Source: Phoenix dactylifera
Taxonomy: Eukaryota; Streptophyta; Magnoliopsida; Arecales; Arecaceae
Length of the DNA: 64,000 nucleotides
NCBI RefSeq assembly: GCF_009389715.1
Contig: NC_052395.1
Coordinates: 18,449,528 to 18,513,527 of the forward strand
Reading direction: 5' to 3'
A model generated the notes under the pieces. The model saw only the letters and a list, made by a program, of their open reading frames with translations, was not told the DNA's origin and ran no database searches. Of this stretch, positions 20,845 through 32,115 are shown piece by piece. The translations under genes were made by a program, and so were the position numbers. Position 1 is the first letter of the stretch. The number at the start of each line of letters is the position of its first letter.

Positions 20845-20875
20845 AAGTTTGACATGCTACTTCCAAGGGTTTCTT
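20845..20875 (-). pseudogene. Captured PSI1-like exon, part 2
   Basis: Read on the minus strand, these bases encode ETLGSSMSN in frame with the LNAGSGF start of the piece at 17784-18014 once the inner CACTA and its AAG duplication are removed. PSI1-like proteins have a DTLGSSM-type motif at this place. The sequence further upstream on the minus strand (an open frame to 21069) does not look like PSI1. Confidence 0.65.
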
Positions 20876-23078
20876 GTCATTATTTTCTGCCAAATGTTGG
20901 AATTACTGAAACCCTGGAACCACCTTTTGCATGGTTGTTGGACTTCAAAGGGTTTGAACCTGTGAAAGCTTAATAGTTTGGTTTCGGCTCTGGCTTTGTG
21001 TTTAAACCTTGCTTTTGCTTGTACTTGTGCTGATGAATTTGAAGTGAATATAAACCTTGGTTCAACCATCTAATTTGGGTTACATCTTCAAGCATAGGCA
21101 GAAGCAGACATAATACTGGAATACTTATTTCTGAAGTCATTACTTTCTATGTTCCTGCTAATAATGTACAAGGTGCTGGAAGGACATTCAACTTTGTTTG
21201 ATTAATTTATGGAGGGTGTCTGCCTGAATTCTCTAGTTGATCATGAAATGACATTATTATTGCACAAAAATCTCTAGAAAACTTTAGGAGGCAGAGAAGT
21301 GTGTGTGTATGTACATACATACATACATAAAGAAGTGTTGGGTTGGGTACATACATACATACACAAAGAGGTGTTGGGTTGGGTTAGAAATATATGTTAG
21401 GATTATCAATACCAGGTAAGCTGTGCAAGGCAGAAATGATCATGGAAGCAGTATTATGATTTTTCACTTCTTTAAGTCATAGCCTTATGTAAAACTCCTT
21501 GGGCCACGGACCTGAAATCCCTCATTGAAAATATGCAAAGCTATGATGGAGGTAGCTTGACATCAAGAGTAGATGGCAAACAAGTATTGATAAAGAAGAT
21601 AATCCGTATTCAGGGAATGTGCACTGCCTTCCAGATGTTAGAAAATCTATACAGCCTTATTACTACTAGTAAATGAGTCCCATTATTCATTCATCTTTTA
21701 CTGCTATACACTTATATCCGTTGCTATGTATTAAATATGACAAGTGAAGGCATTTTTCTCTATCAAGAGTTGCTTCCATGCTGTGAAAATACTATTCAGA
21801 TTTTACATTTGGATTCTGGAGGCGATTGGATTATTAGTGTGATATTCAAACTGTGCCAGGCGTTGAATTTTGCAACATAGTATGGCATGTAGGAAGCAAT
21901 ACATGTTACATGACCGGGTAGCTGAAATTGGTTTGGAGCTTGTGACTTATTTCATGCTATAGTTGTCTAAGAGCAATTCAGTAGGCAGGGATAGCATCAG
22001 ATTTGGTGATGTTGTTCTGTGCTTTTTTTTTCATGGATGTTTTTACTTTATGTGCATATCTTCGTAGTAATCTGGCTTGAAGTTTGAGCAGCCAGCAAGT
22101 TCATCTATAAATTGTCGTAAAGCATGGATTTGGATTGGGATTGCTGGTGCATCATCGAGGAGCTGCCATGAACTTAAAGAGTTACCTAGAAAACTTTAAA
22201 AATCCAGGCTGCGATTCTTGCTGCTACTTTGAAAGTGGTGTCATCACACTACTCCCAAATCATACCACTTTACCAGTAAGGCTACTCTGAATTTGGACTT
22301 GTATCTCCTATTATTAGTCTTCTTCTTGAAGATAATTAAGTCAGCATTTATAAAGTTTGTCTACACTCAATCTGAAAAATAAATAAATATAAACAAGAAA
22401 GAGAACAGGGATTTTGATAATGGATTTGTGGGTGAACCACATGTTTTAGCAAATCTAATAGTTATGCTGCATCATATATAAACATTACTCACGCATAGAT
22501 TGTTCAGAAACCCTGGTATATTATGTTTGTCCCATACATATGTGCAATGAGTTCTGGTTTCATCGCATATTAGTTCTCCCACAAATCAACAGCTTTAAGT
22601 GTGTTTCCTATCTTCACCTCTAAATGTTTTTTGGCATCAGATTCATAGCTCCTGTTTGCAATTAGAACTCCATATCTTACTATTCTGTATCAGGATAATG
22701 CTCGTGTGTTTGCATTGACAGTCGGTCTCTGCTCCAAGTAAGGTTTGCATGCGACATTTAAATTTTTCAAACTTCCAACAGGTGCTTAGTGACTCATTAT
22801 TGTTGCAGGCTGGGGAACTGGTCATGTATTTAAAATCTGTTGCTTTAAGAGCTAATATTTGGACCAGCTTAGATGATCATGTAGAAGTAATGTACTTTTA
22901 ATATTTATTAATTGTGAGAGAATAAGGAGTTTGGTGCGGGAATACAATATAATTGAGAAGACTATCTTAAATATTCTCAATTCAGAAGAGGATGGTGGCA
23001 GTTATAAGAATATTAAAAGTAATGTACTTTTAATATTTAACTAATATTGATTCTTTTTTGTGCATACTAGATTACAAT
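20876..23078. other. CACTA interior upstream of the PF03004-like gene
   Basis: About 2.2 kb of AT-rich DNA with no recognised gene. A GTACATACATAC microsatellite lies at about 21311-21365 in two blocks separated by a short GTTGGGTTGGG-containing piece. The end of the stretch is the presumed promoter/leader of the gene beginning at 23079; a duplicated TTAAAAGTAATGTACTTTTAATATTTA-like word (22888-22910 and 23013-23038) lies there. Confidence 0.4.
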
Positions 23079-24814
23079 ATGCCGCGAGAAAAACGTTTCA
23101 GAAATATTGAGTTTCAGCACACATCCGTGGGATCTACTTCTGATCGTTCCCAGCAGCCCGATGAGCCCCATACTCAGTCCGGGTCCCAGTCTGAGCATGC
23201 CCCACCTGCTGATCGTCCAGACACGGATGATATGGACGTCCTGGGTAATTTGATTTATAGTTTTTATATTAATTTCTCTTACAATCTAACTATTTTAAAT
23301 CATTTACCTTTAATGGACTTGTTATTTTATAGATGGACTGGGGAGAGTGAGGAGAACACGAGGGCCCACTCGAGCACGGGACGTATGGAGCCTACCTGAG
23401 GATGAGAAGATTGTCGTCCATTGCAACGAACTGGGGCAGCCCATCAAGAATGCTGCTAGCATTTTATCCACTTTTTTAAGATCAGTTGCGCGGAAGGGAC
23501 AATTGTGTCTGCTCAACTATACGAAATGGAATGAAATGCTTCCTTCGTATAAGATTGAGCTTCTTAGAATTGTTGAGGTAAAGAATTGAAGTTGCTTACT
23601 ATTTTCAATTATTTTTTGATTTAACATTGATATAATATTTTTGACTTTGATGTAGACAAAGTTTGTCCTTCCTGCAAATAGCCATGATTGGGTGCTGAAG
23701 TCCATCAACCGCAAATGGAAAGAATATAAGGCAAAGCTAAAGGCGGATTGGAAGCACGAGGGCATGACTGAAGAGGAGGTGGCCCGTGTTTGTCCTCCAG
23801 ATGTAATCTCTCATCAGTGGAGGGAGCTTGTCCACTACTGGTTTTCCGAGAGAGCTCAGGTTGTGTATATTTTTTCAATACCTTAGATTATATTTAATAT
23901 TATTATAGATTAGAAATTTATACATTGTATAAATTACATTGTTTATTGTTTTTCGGAGAAGACATATTCCAATATTGGTAGAGCTGCTCGAGCATCGCAG
24001 ACTGTTCCTCACACTTCAGGCTCCATGAGTTATGCGAGGCGTAGAGCTGAATTCGTAAGTTTTTTTGAAACTCTTTAAATTTATCTTAAATTATTCTATC
24101 ATATAGCATGTATACTCGGTAAATATACTTTTTGTTGTAGGTGGATGATAATGGGAGGGAGCCTGGTAGGGTGGAGTTTTATAGGATGACTCACACCCAC
24201 CGAGATGGCAGCTTTGTCCGGGAAGAGTCAAGAGATATAGTTGTATGTATTCATCTTTGACTTGTGCTGTATTTTTTTTTGGTTCTATTATTCGCATACA
24301 TTAATTTGATTTTTTTTGAGAGATATAGGATAGGGCAACAAATCTTATTTCAGAGCGCATCGGGGGGTCATCATCATCCGACGCAAACAATCATATTGAA
24401 GCTCAAGTGCTTACTGAATTGATGGGCCCAGAGCGTTATGGTCGAGTGCGGGGTTACGGCGTTGGAGTTACCCCCACTCAGTTGTCTTCAGTGGGCACAT
24501 ATATAAGAAATGCCAGAGAAGGTAGTAACACTGCAGAAGTTCGTCATCTTCAAGCAACTATTGAAGAGCTGAAGCAAAACCAAGCAAATTTGCAGTCTCA
24601 GCTTACGAATATTACATCCATGTTACAACGATTTCTACCTTCTCAGGTAATTAACTTTATTATATTTCAATACTTTACATATTATCAATTATGATATATG
24701 AGTTAATGTATCACATTATTCCTAACTTTTATGTTTTCTCTTTTTTTTTTGTAGATTCCTGATTCTTCAAACGCTTGTAGACATGATGATGATGGAGCTG
24801 AATCCCATCCCTGA
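23079..24814 (+). CDS. Seven-exon PF03004-like plant transposase-family protein of the CACTA element
   Basis: Exons 23079-23244, 23333-23577, 23656-23859, 23959-24054, 24141-24242, 24329-24646 and 24755-24814 join into 1,191 bases, exactly 397 codons with the final TGA. Nearly all junctions are canonical GT-AG; the acceptor at 23958 (CGGAG) is weakest. The protein starts with a Ser/Gln/Pro-rich tail. Its middle (WNEMLPSYKIELLRIVE, DWVLKSINRKWKEYKAKLK) is typical of the Transposase_24 family (PF03004), the Ptta/En/Spm accessory protein. A predicted coiled coil (EVRHLQATIEELKQNQANLQ) lies near the C-terminus. In CACTA elements such proteins are thought to bind subterminal repeats; here the abundant palindromes would be the natural target. 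It is open throughout, unlike every other transposon gene in the window. No catalytic partner is present. Confidence 0.8.
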
Positions 24815-25094
24815 TGCATTCTAGATTATCTTTTATGAGTTTGATATGTATATGTTTCTTATTTTTCAGAGTACATTGTAATTTACTTTTTCAGAGTACA
24901 TTGTAATTTGTATGGCAGCTTTTCTGATACATGAGTTAAAAACATGGAGTTTTAATCAGATATATCAATATTCATATTTTGAATGATCTGAATATTTGTG
25001 TCAATGTATCAATGTAATACAGGTTCATATTGTTATAATATATGTTTTGTAATTTGTATTTTATAATACTGATTATTATTTTATTTTTTTAAAA

Positions 25095-25510
25095 AAAAGA
25101 CAATTCCCGACGCTTTTAAGCGTTGGTAAAAAAGGTCGTGCTACCACCGGCAAAAAAAGGTCTAATTCCCGACGCTTCAAAAGCATCAGCAATTGAGCAA
25201 TTTCCGACGCTTAAAAGCGTCGGGGAAAAGTTAATGCCGACGTTATTACAAGCGTCGGTAAATCAGGAATTGCCGACGCAAAAAAGCGTCGGGGAAAACG
25301 CCCTGTCGGTTTATCGCCGACACTATATAAGCGTCGGTAAATCCATGTTTTTGCTGACGCTTTACTCCAGCGTCGGCAAAAACTTTTGCCACACCGCTAT
25401 AACCGACGCTTTGCCGGCGCTTGGCTTTGCGTCGGGGGTATTTTAGCCGACGCTAATTAGCGTCGCCAAAGCTCCACGAAAGCGTCGGGATAGGTCCTTT
25501 TCCTGTAGTG
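25095..25510. repeat. 3' subterminal palindromes of the outer CACTA
   Basis: About a dozen GCCGACGC..AGCGTCGG inverted repeats with differing loops (for example GACGCTTAAAAGCGTC, GACGCAAAAAAGCGTC) fill the last 400 bases before the TGTAGTG end. Confidence 0.88.
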
Positions 25511-26936
25511 TGAGTTAGTGGAATTTAACAAAGCACAATACAAATACACAAGAAGTATAGTAGTTCGGTGCTCTCCTAAGCACCTACGTCCACTCCCCAA
25601 GCGACCCCTTGGAAATTCACTATAATCCCGCGGATTACAGTTGGATTATTTTCCGGGCTCACAATCCGAAAACCTTTACACTTTGGTTTTCCGGGATCAC
25701 CAAAAACCTATATTGGTTTTACGGGCTCACCAAAGAACCTATGTTGGTTTTTCGGGCTCACCAACGAACCTTTACAATTGATTTTACGGGTTCACCAATA
25801 AACCTACACCGTTGGTTTTGCGGGCTTACCAACAAACCTTTACAAGGTGATTAATAAAAGAAGTAAGAAGATTTAAGCTCCTAGATGAGCAAATATAACA
25901 ATATAATCTACAAAGAAGAGTTTAGAGAATAGTTATCGCTTGATGAGACTTCTCTCGTCTTTGTCAAGGATGCTTCACTCGTCAAGGATGCTTCACTCTT
26001 CAAGGGTGGATGGAGCTCTTAATGACTCTTGGAATCTGCTCAACCACTTTCTTTTTACTTTTGAATGAAGCACTTGGATGAAGAAGATTAGGGCACTTGT
26101 CTTTCTTGTGTACTCTTTGATATTTTGCAAAAGGATGTTTTCTCTGATGAATAGTGTCACTTTAAATAGTTTCCTTCATCCATTGGACAAGCCCCAATGG
26201 TTAGAATTCAAAAACTAGCCGTTATTCACTGTTGGAAGGACAAAAAGTACTTCTGCAGAACTAGCCGTTATGCTTCTGCCCGTGCTTGGGTCGACTCAAC
26301 TTTTACTGGGGTCGACCCAACTTTCACTTGGGTCGACTCAACCTTTCCTTGGGTCGACCCTCTCAGAACCACAGAACCTTGTATTTCAGCCTTCCTTCAC
26401 TTGGGTCGACTCAACATCTTTTTGGGTCGACTCAAGGTTCAGTTGGATCGACTCAACTTCCACTTGGGTCGACCCTCTCAGGGTTTCTAGAGAACCTAAT
26501 TTTGAATGTCATTGCCTTTGGGTCGACCCTCTCAGTGTTTGGGTCGACTCAAGTTTGGGTCGACTCAACTTCCTCTTGGGTCGACCCTCTCAATGTTTCC
26601 AGAGAACTATTTTCTTGAGGCTTGAGAGGCTTGAGATTTGGGTCGACTCATCCTTTTCTTGGGTCGACCCAACTACTGTTCATCCGTGCCATTTTTGCAG
26701 AAGTGTGCCAGATGCTTTCTTGATGTGCCGGGGTCGACCCAATCAACCTTGGGGTCGACTCAATCCACACTTTGCTGCAACTCAAGGTTAGATTCATCCA
26801 TATAAACAATGAAATGCATCTTTATCTTATTATACGAATATACTGAGAGTAACAGACTTATAAATGAAGTATCGAATTAACTTGTAACATACTCTTGATT
26901 ATTGTATTAATCATCAAAATACCACTATCATCCTCA
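25511..26936 (-). repeat. SIRE 3' LTR, main fragment
   Basis: It continues the LTR begun at 14690 after the TGA duplication and ends TCATCCTCA. It aligns with 43921-45329 nearly end to end. One visible length difference is an extra copy of a CGTCAAGGATGCTTCACTC word at about 25976-25996. Confidence 0.95.
26283..26765. repeat. GTCGAC motif array in the SIRE 3' LTR
   Basis: About sixteen copies of TGGGTCGACTCAAC or GGGTCGACCCTCTCAG, each with the palindromic core GTCGAC, spaced irregularly at about 15-60 bases. The same array lies in the other LTR at 44681-45155. Confidence 0.9.
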
Positions 26937-26952
26937 ATCTCCCCCTTTTTGA
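26937..26952 (-). promoter_or_regulatory. SIRE polypurine tract
   Basis: Directly next to the 3' LTR, the minus strand reads AAAAAGGGGGAGAT before the LTR's first TG, an almost pure purine run in the right place to prime plus-strand synthesis. Confidence 0.8.
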
Positions 26953-27731
26953 TGATTACAAAATATAGAGTATGAGCATATTGATACTTATCTTAAAATT
27001 AGTTTTAAAAGGGATCAAGTTGCTGAATTTCAGCTTTTCAAATTTGAGAGTGAAGTCTCCCCCTATTTCATCCAAATGTTTCCAATTTGACTTTTTGAAT
27101 TACTCCCCCTTTCTTTTATATTTCATTAAAGATGAAACTTCAAAAATTTGAGATAAAGCATGAGTTTCAGATTATGTATCGAGGTGGAAAAGGTATGTGC
27201 CAAATTCTGAAATTCTATGTGCCAAATTCTGAAATTCAATATAAATTTTAGATTTGATCATTTTCATTGTTACAAATTGCTCCCCCTTAAATGTATATGC
27301 TTTTCTTTTATAATTTTCAACTTGTTTGACAACTTATTTCTCTTTCCTTACTCAACTTATTTCTCTTTCCTTACTTCTCCCCCTTTTTGTTATCATCAAA
27401 TAGGTGCATGGGAATAGACACAATAATTAACAAACATTTAAACTTCATTGATCAAAAAGGAACATTTTAGTACAATAATGCCAAAACAAAAATAAATACA
27501 ATGTTCCTCAATCAAAGTTCAAAATACATGACCAACACAAAATATATACGAGAACTAGATACATATCCTAGGCTCTAATCAGAAATGCTAATATCAGCCT
27601 AGGGGATATCTAATGGCTGTGATCTAGTCCTCATCCTCCTAGCATAAGTGGCGAGGGGAGGTCGAGCCTGATGAGACTGAGTCTGGCGTGGAGCACGGTG
27701 AGCTGGATGACTCTGTGCCGAAATCTCTGAC
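26953..27731. other. SIRE untranslated region between the third gene and the LTR
   Basis: T-rich on the plus strand, with repeated CTCCCCCTTTTTG words resembling further polypurine runs (26938, 27057, 27101, 27281, 27380). Two short tandem duplications are seen: GTGCCAAATTCTGAAATTC at 27196-27235, and a 22-base unit around TTATTTCTCTTTCCTTAC at about 27327-27373. No gene. Confidence 0.55.
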
Positions 27732-28907
27732 TCAGCTGCCTGTGGCACAGATGGTCCATGAACCTCTCTCTCTCCGTAGAGCTCCTATCTGCTCTCTAAG
27801 ATCACTGATCTCAGCAATCATGATATCGAGTCTGCTCGTCAGCCCATCAGTGATAGTCCTCGCCTGAGCTAACATAAGCTCAGTCATCCTACTCCAAAAC
27901 TCATCTGTGTCTCCCGCAGGAACAGATGACGAAGGTCCAGCCTCTGAAGGTGCAGTAGGATGATCCGTATGCTCCTCATCCTCAGGGATAGGGTCTCCAA
28001 TATCTGGTGCATCACCCTCTGGTGCATCACCGTGAATCCCTACTCCAGCACGTACCCACTGCCCGTTCACCTTCTCATAGCCCATGCGAATAAGTGATCG
28101 TGCAGTGTATGTGTCGGTGAAAAGTAGATGCCTGGAGATCTCTCCCTCGACAGATATATCGTGCTGTCGGAAGATCAAGGTGAGTATCATACCATAAGGC
28201 AGGGAGACTCTGGAGTTGCATATTACCTTCCTCATCTGTCTCAGTATCATGGCCGGGAGATTCAGGAGAATGCCCTGAATAATATGCTCCATAACAACCA
28301 GATCTCGCTCCGAAATGAGATCAAATCTCCCGTTCTTCGAAAACAAAATCCGACCAATGAAGTTGTGCAACAACCTCATTTCTATTGAAAGAGAGCTTGC
28401 TATTACATTTTTCGAGTAGTCGAAGTCTTCATTCTCAAGAATCAACTGCAAGGCTCTCAATTTATTTTCTGGCTTTTCTGGAGTTGCTCCTTCGCAGGGG
28501 AGATGAAGCAACTCACTCAAACTCTCTTCGGAAACTCGAACCCTAACTCCTCAAACTTCCGATATAAGCCCTTCCATCCCAGTTTTGAGGAAGGCATAGA
28601 ACTTACGGACTAATCCCGGGTAGATCACCACATCTAGGGAGCAGAGATACTCCCATCCTTGCCTTCGGATCCATTCCCCCAAACGGAACCCTTCTTGATC
28701 CTAGAACTCGGAATGGATCCTTCTCCCCGTTGTAACCGGTCTTCCCGCAAACTTTGCAAGTTGTACTGAAGGGGAGGGAGGAGGAGGTGGCTCTACACGT
28801 GTCTCACCTTGTGGAGACACTGTAGATGGCTCTGTAGCTTTCCTATCCGCACGTGTGATCCGTGAGACTCTCCCGGATCGCTTGGCTACGGCTCTCTTGG
28901 GTCCCAT
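27732..28907 (-). pseudogene. SIRE third gene (after pol), two in-frame stops
   Basis: One reading frame runs from ATG 28907 (MGPKRAVAKRSGRVSR) to 27732, broken by stops near 28701 and about 28560 but otherwise in register (about 390 codons). After a basic Ser/Pro-rich N-terminus comes a globular part (WEYLCSLDVVIYPGLVRKFY, later SEESLSELLHLP) that resembles the 'putative plant transposon protein' domain found in many plant retroelement third genes. The C-terminal part is acidic and Pro-rich and ends in a short coiled coil (LTSRLDIMIAEISDLREQIG). SIRE-lineage elements carry an extra gene at this position, often called envelope-like; I see no signal peptide or membrane segment here, so an envelope role is not supported. 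Function unknown. Confidence 0.75.
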
Positions 28908-29044
28908 TTCTCCAAGATCTTGAAGTAATCTACTGTTTGGAGATGATTGGAGGAGATTTGAGAGTGGGGAATAGGGTTTTCGGAAGAGGACAAAGTGAAA
29001 ACAGTGCCCTAGATAGCTCACGGGTCCTCCTTTTAACAGTGGGG

Positions 29045-29105
29045 TCCCGACGTTGGGTCGACTCAACGTTGGGTCGAGCCTATTCTGGGTTGGGTCGACC
29101 CAAGT
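29045..29105. repeat. GTCGAC motif cluster upstream of the SIRE third gene
   Basis: Three GTTGGGTCGACTCAAC/GGGTCGAGCC/GGGTCGACCC words occur within 60 bases, about 140 bases before the third gene's ATG on the minus strand. They match the LTR motif array. Confidence 0.75.
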
Positions 29106-29294
29106 TCAGAAATTTTTCCTTTCTCTTCCTTTTTCCTTCTAAAAATTTTTCTTGCTTCCAATCCTTACAAATTCTTTCTGGGACAATGATACATGAGTAA
29201 GGAATCTATAGATGACAAGTTTGACTCATGTTTCATGGGTTTTTAGAAATGGGAGGAGTGTATCATGAGACTGCTTGCTTCCTTTTATATCTCT

Positions 29295-32115
29295 TTAATA
29301 AAAATGATCACATATGCCTAATTCCCTCCTAAGCGTGCAAAATCTATCTTCACTCAAAGGTTTTGTGAATATGTCAGCTAATTGTTTCTCAGTACATACA
29401 TGCTCAATACATATGTTTCCATTTTGCACATGATCTCTAATAAAATGATATCTTATTTCAATGTGTTTGGCTTTAGAATGCTGAACCAGATTTTTAGTAA
29501 GGTTGATGGCACTAGTATTATCACACTTTATAGGAATGTTATCTAGCTTAACTCCATAGTCCTCTAGTTGTTGCTTAAGCCATAGTACTTGAGCACAACA
29601 ACTGCCGGCAGCTATATATTCAGCTTCAGCTGTCGACAGTGCCACTGAATTCTGCTTTTTGCTAAACCATAATACTAAGTTATTTCATAAAAATTGACAT
29701 GTTCCACTAGTGCTCTTCCTATCTAATTTGCATCCAGCAAAATCAGCATCTGAGTATGCAAGCAAATCTAGACAGGAGTCTCTCGAGTACTATAATCCTA
29801 TGTTTGTAGTTCCTCTTAAATATCTAAGGATTCTTTTAACAGCACTTAAATGTGACTCCTTAGGATCTGATTGGTATCTAGCACATATTCCTACACTAAA
29901 CACGATGTCTGGTCTACTAGTAGTAAGGTAGAGCAAGAATCCAATTAATCCTCTATAAAGCTTAATATCAATATTCTTTCCTTTCTCATCTTTGTCTAGC
30001 TTACTAGTAGGATTCATTGTAGTGCCTACTCCCTTGTGATTTTCATTCCCAAACTTCTTTCGTATTTCCTTTGTATACTTAGTTTGATGAATGAAGATAC
30101 CTTCCTTAGTTTGTTTGATTTGTAATCCTAGAAAGAAACTTAGTTCTCCTATCAAACTCATCTCGAATTCTTCGTGCATTAAATCAGCAAACTCTTTGCA
30201 AAGATTATCATTTGTGGCACCAAAGATTATGTCATCTACATATATTTGTACCACTAGCAGATTTTCGTCCTTTCTTTTGAGAAAAAGTATTTTATCTACA
30301 TTTGCTCTACTGAAGTCATTATTTAGTAGAAATTTGCTTAATCGATCATACCAAGCCCTAGGTGCTTGCTTCAATCCATATAATGCCTTATGTAGTCTAA
30401 ACACATGATTTGGCAATTCATAATTCTCAAAACCAGGAGGTTGCTCTACATATACTTCTTCTTCTATAAAACCGTTTAAGAATGCACTTTTTACATCCAT
30501 TTGATACAATTTGAAATCCATGAAACATGCAAAGGCTAGAAGCAATCTAATAGCCTCTAATCTAGCTACAGGAGCAAATGTTTCATCAAAATCTATCCCT
30601 TCTTCTTGATTGTATCCCTTAGCTACAAGTCTAGCTTTATTTCTTATAACTAACCCATTTTCATCTAATTTATTTCTAAAGATCCATTTTGTTCCAATTA
30701 CAGAATTATGCTTTGGTCTTTCAATTAATGTCCATACATTACTTCTTTTGAATTGATTTAATTCTTCTTGCATGGCATTTATCCAATTGGTATCTTTTTC
30801 AGCTTCTTCATAAGTCTTAGGTTCTAACTGTGAAACAAAAGCAAGATAATCATTTAAATTTCTAAGAGAGGATCGAGTTCTTACCCCTTGAGATGGATCA
30901 CCAATGATTAAGTCTTTAGGGTGTCCATATGCATACCTCCATTTCTTTGGCAAGTTTTGAGATTGTGGTGGCACGCAATCATTTCCCTTATCTTGAATTG
31001 GCACGTCATCAAGATTTAACTTTTCAAAGTTAATAATTCCTGCATCATCATCAAGAATATTTTCTTTCCTAGCAGACTCACTATCAGACTCATCAAATAT
31101 GATATTAACTGACTCTTCGACTACAAGAGTTCTTTTATTGAACACTCTGTATACCCTGCTAGATGTGGAGTATCCTAAGAAGATACCTTCATCTGACTTG
31201 GCATCAAATTTACTTAGATCCTCCTTGCCATTGTTTAAAATAAAACATCTACATCCAAATACTCTAAGATATTTAGCGGTTGGTTTCTTATTCTTCCAAA
31301 GTTCATAAGGAGTTTTCTTGGTCATAGGTCGTATTAAAACCCGATTTAGAATATGGCAAGCAGTGCTTATAGCTTCAGCCCAAAAGTACTTTGGAAGATT
31401 TGACTCGCACAACATCGTGCGTGCCATTTTTGCCAAGGTCCTGTTTTTTCTTTTAACAACCCCATTTTGTTGAGGCGTTCTAGGTGCTGAAAATTGATGT
31501 GAGATACCGTTTTCATTACAAAATTCTTCAAAGTGTTGATTTTCAAATTCAGTTCCATGATCACTTCGAATTGCTATTAAGGTGAGCTTCTTTTTATTTA
31601 TGATATAATTATAATATTTCAAGAATTCTGAAAATGCTTCATTCTTATGTGCCAAAAATGAAACCCATGTATATCTTGAAAAATCATCTACTATAACTAG
31701 TCCATACTTCTTCCCTCCTAGACTCGCAGTTCTAGTGGGTCCAAATAGATCCATATGTATGAGTTCAAAAGGCCTAGTTGTTGATACTATATTCTTTGAT
31801 TTGAAGGATGATTTTGTTTGTTTTCCTAATGAGCATGGTCCATAAATTTTGTCCTTTTCAAAGATCAATTTTGGCACATCTTTTATTAATTCCTTCTTGA
31901 CTAGTTTTGATATTAATTCCATACTAGCATGTCCTAGTCTACGATGCCAAAGCCAACTTGTTTCATTTTTCTTTTCTTCATTAGTAATTAAACATAATCC
32001 ATTTTTCTTGCCTAATTCATGAAGATCTACCATGTAAATATTTCTTTGCCTTTGTCCTATAAGTACAATGCTATTATCTTTAGGATTTGTGATTATGCAT
32101 ACTGATGCTTCAAAT
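29295..32115 (-). pseudogene. SIRE pol: integrase, reverse transcriptase and RNase H (inactivated)
   Basis: A 747-codon open stretch (32033-29790) covers the integrase zinc finger, core and most of reverse transcriptase; RNase H continues at 29645-29295 after two stops in about 29650-29780. The GAG-preintegrase region shows [17 protein letters not shown], but the first Cys of the expected C-x2-C is Tyr (IYGPC). The core has the Asp residues in HMDLFGP and RSDHGTEFE, yet the catalytic Glu is Lys ([11 protein letters not shown]). RT keeps [13 protein letters not shown] and the catalytic [10 protein letters not shown]. RNase H shows ALSTAEAEYIAA and the KHIEIRYHFIRDHV end. The integrase defects and stops mean this copy cannot complete a cycle. 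Codons before 32033 continue in frame to the junction with the inner copia. Confidence 0.92.

Larger units (their letters stand above)
14776..25510 (+). mobile_element. CACTA DNA transposon inserted in the SIRE 3' LTR
   Basis: It begins CACTACAACAAATGT and ends TTTTCCTGTAGTG (inverse CACTACAGGAAAA). The 3-bp duplication TGA flanks it (14773-14775 and 25511-25513), and the LTR reads through when it is removed. The subterminal DNA is packed with GACGCT...AGCGTC palindromes. Inside are duplicated leader exons, a captured PSI1-like host exon, a smaller nested CACTA element, and one intact-looking multi-exon gene of the PF03004 plant-transposase family on the plus strand. No segment resembling the large catalytic TNPD/Transposase_21 protein was found, so it is probably non-autonomous. 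About 7.9 kb without the inner element. Confidence 0.93.

Noticed and set aside
26270-26791. 173-codon open frame (and its twin at 44663-45184)
   Set aside because: It is the translation of the GTCGAC motif array in the LTRs (repeating GSTQ/WVDS), open by repetition and not by coding.
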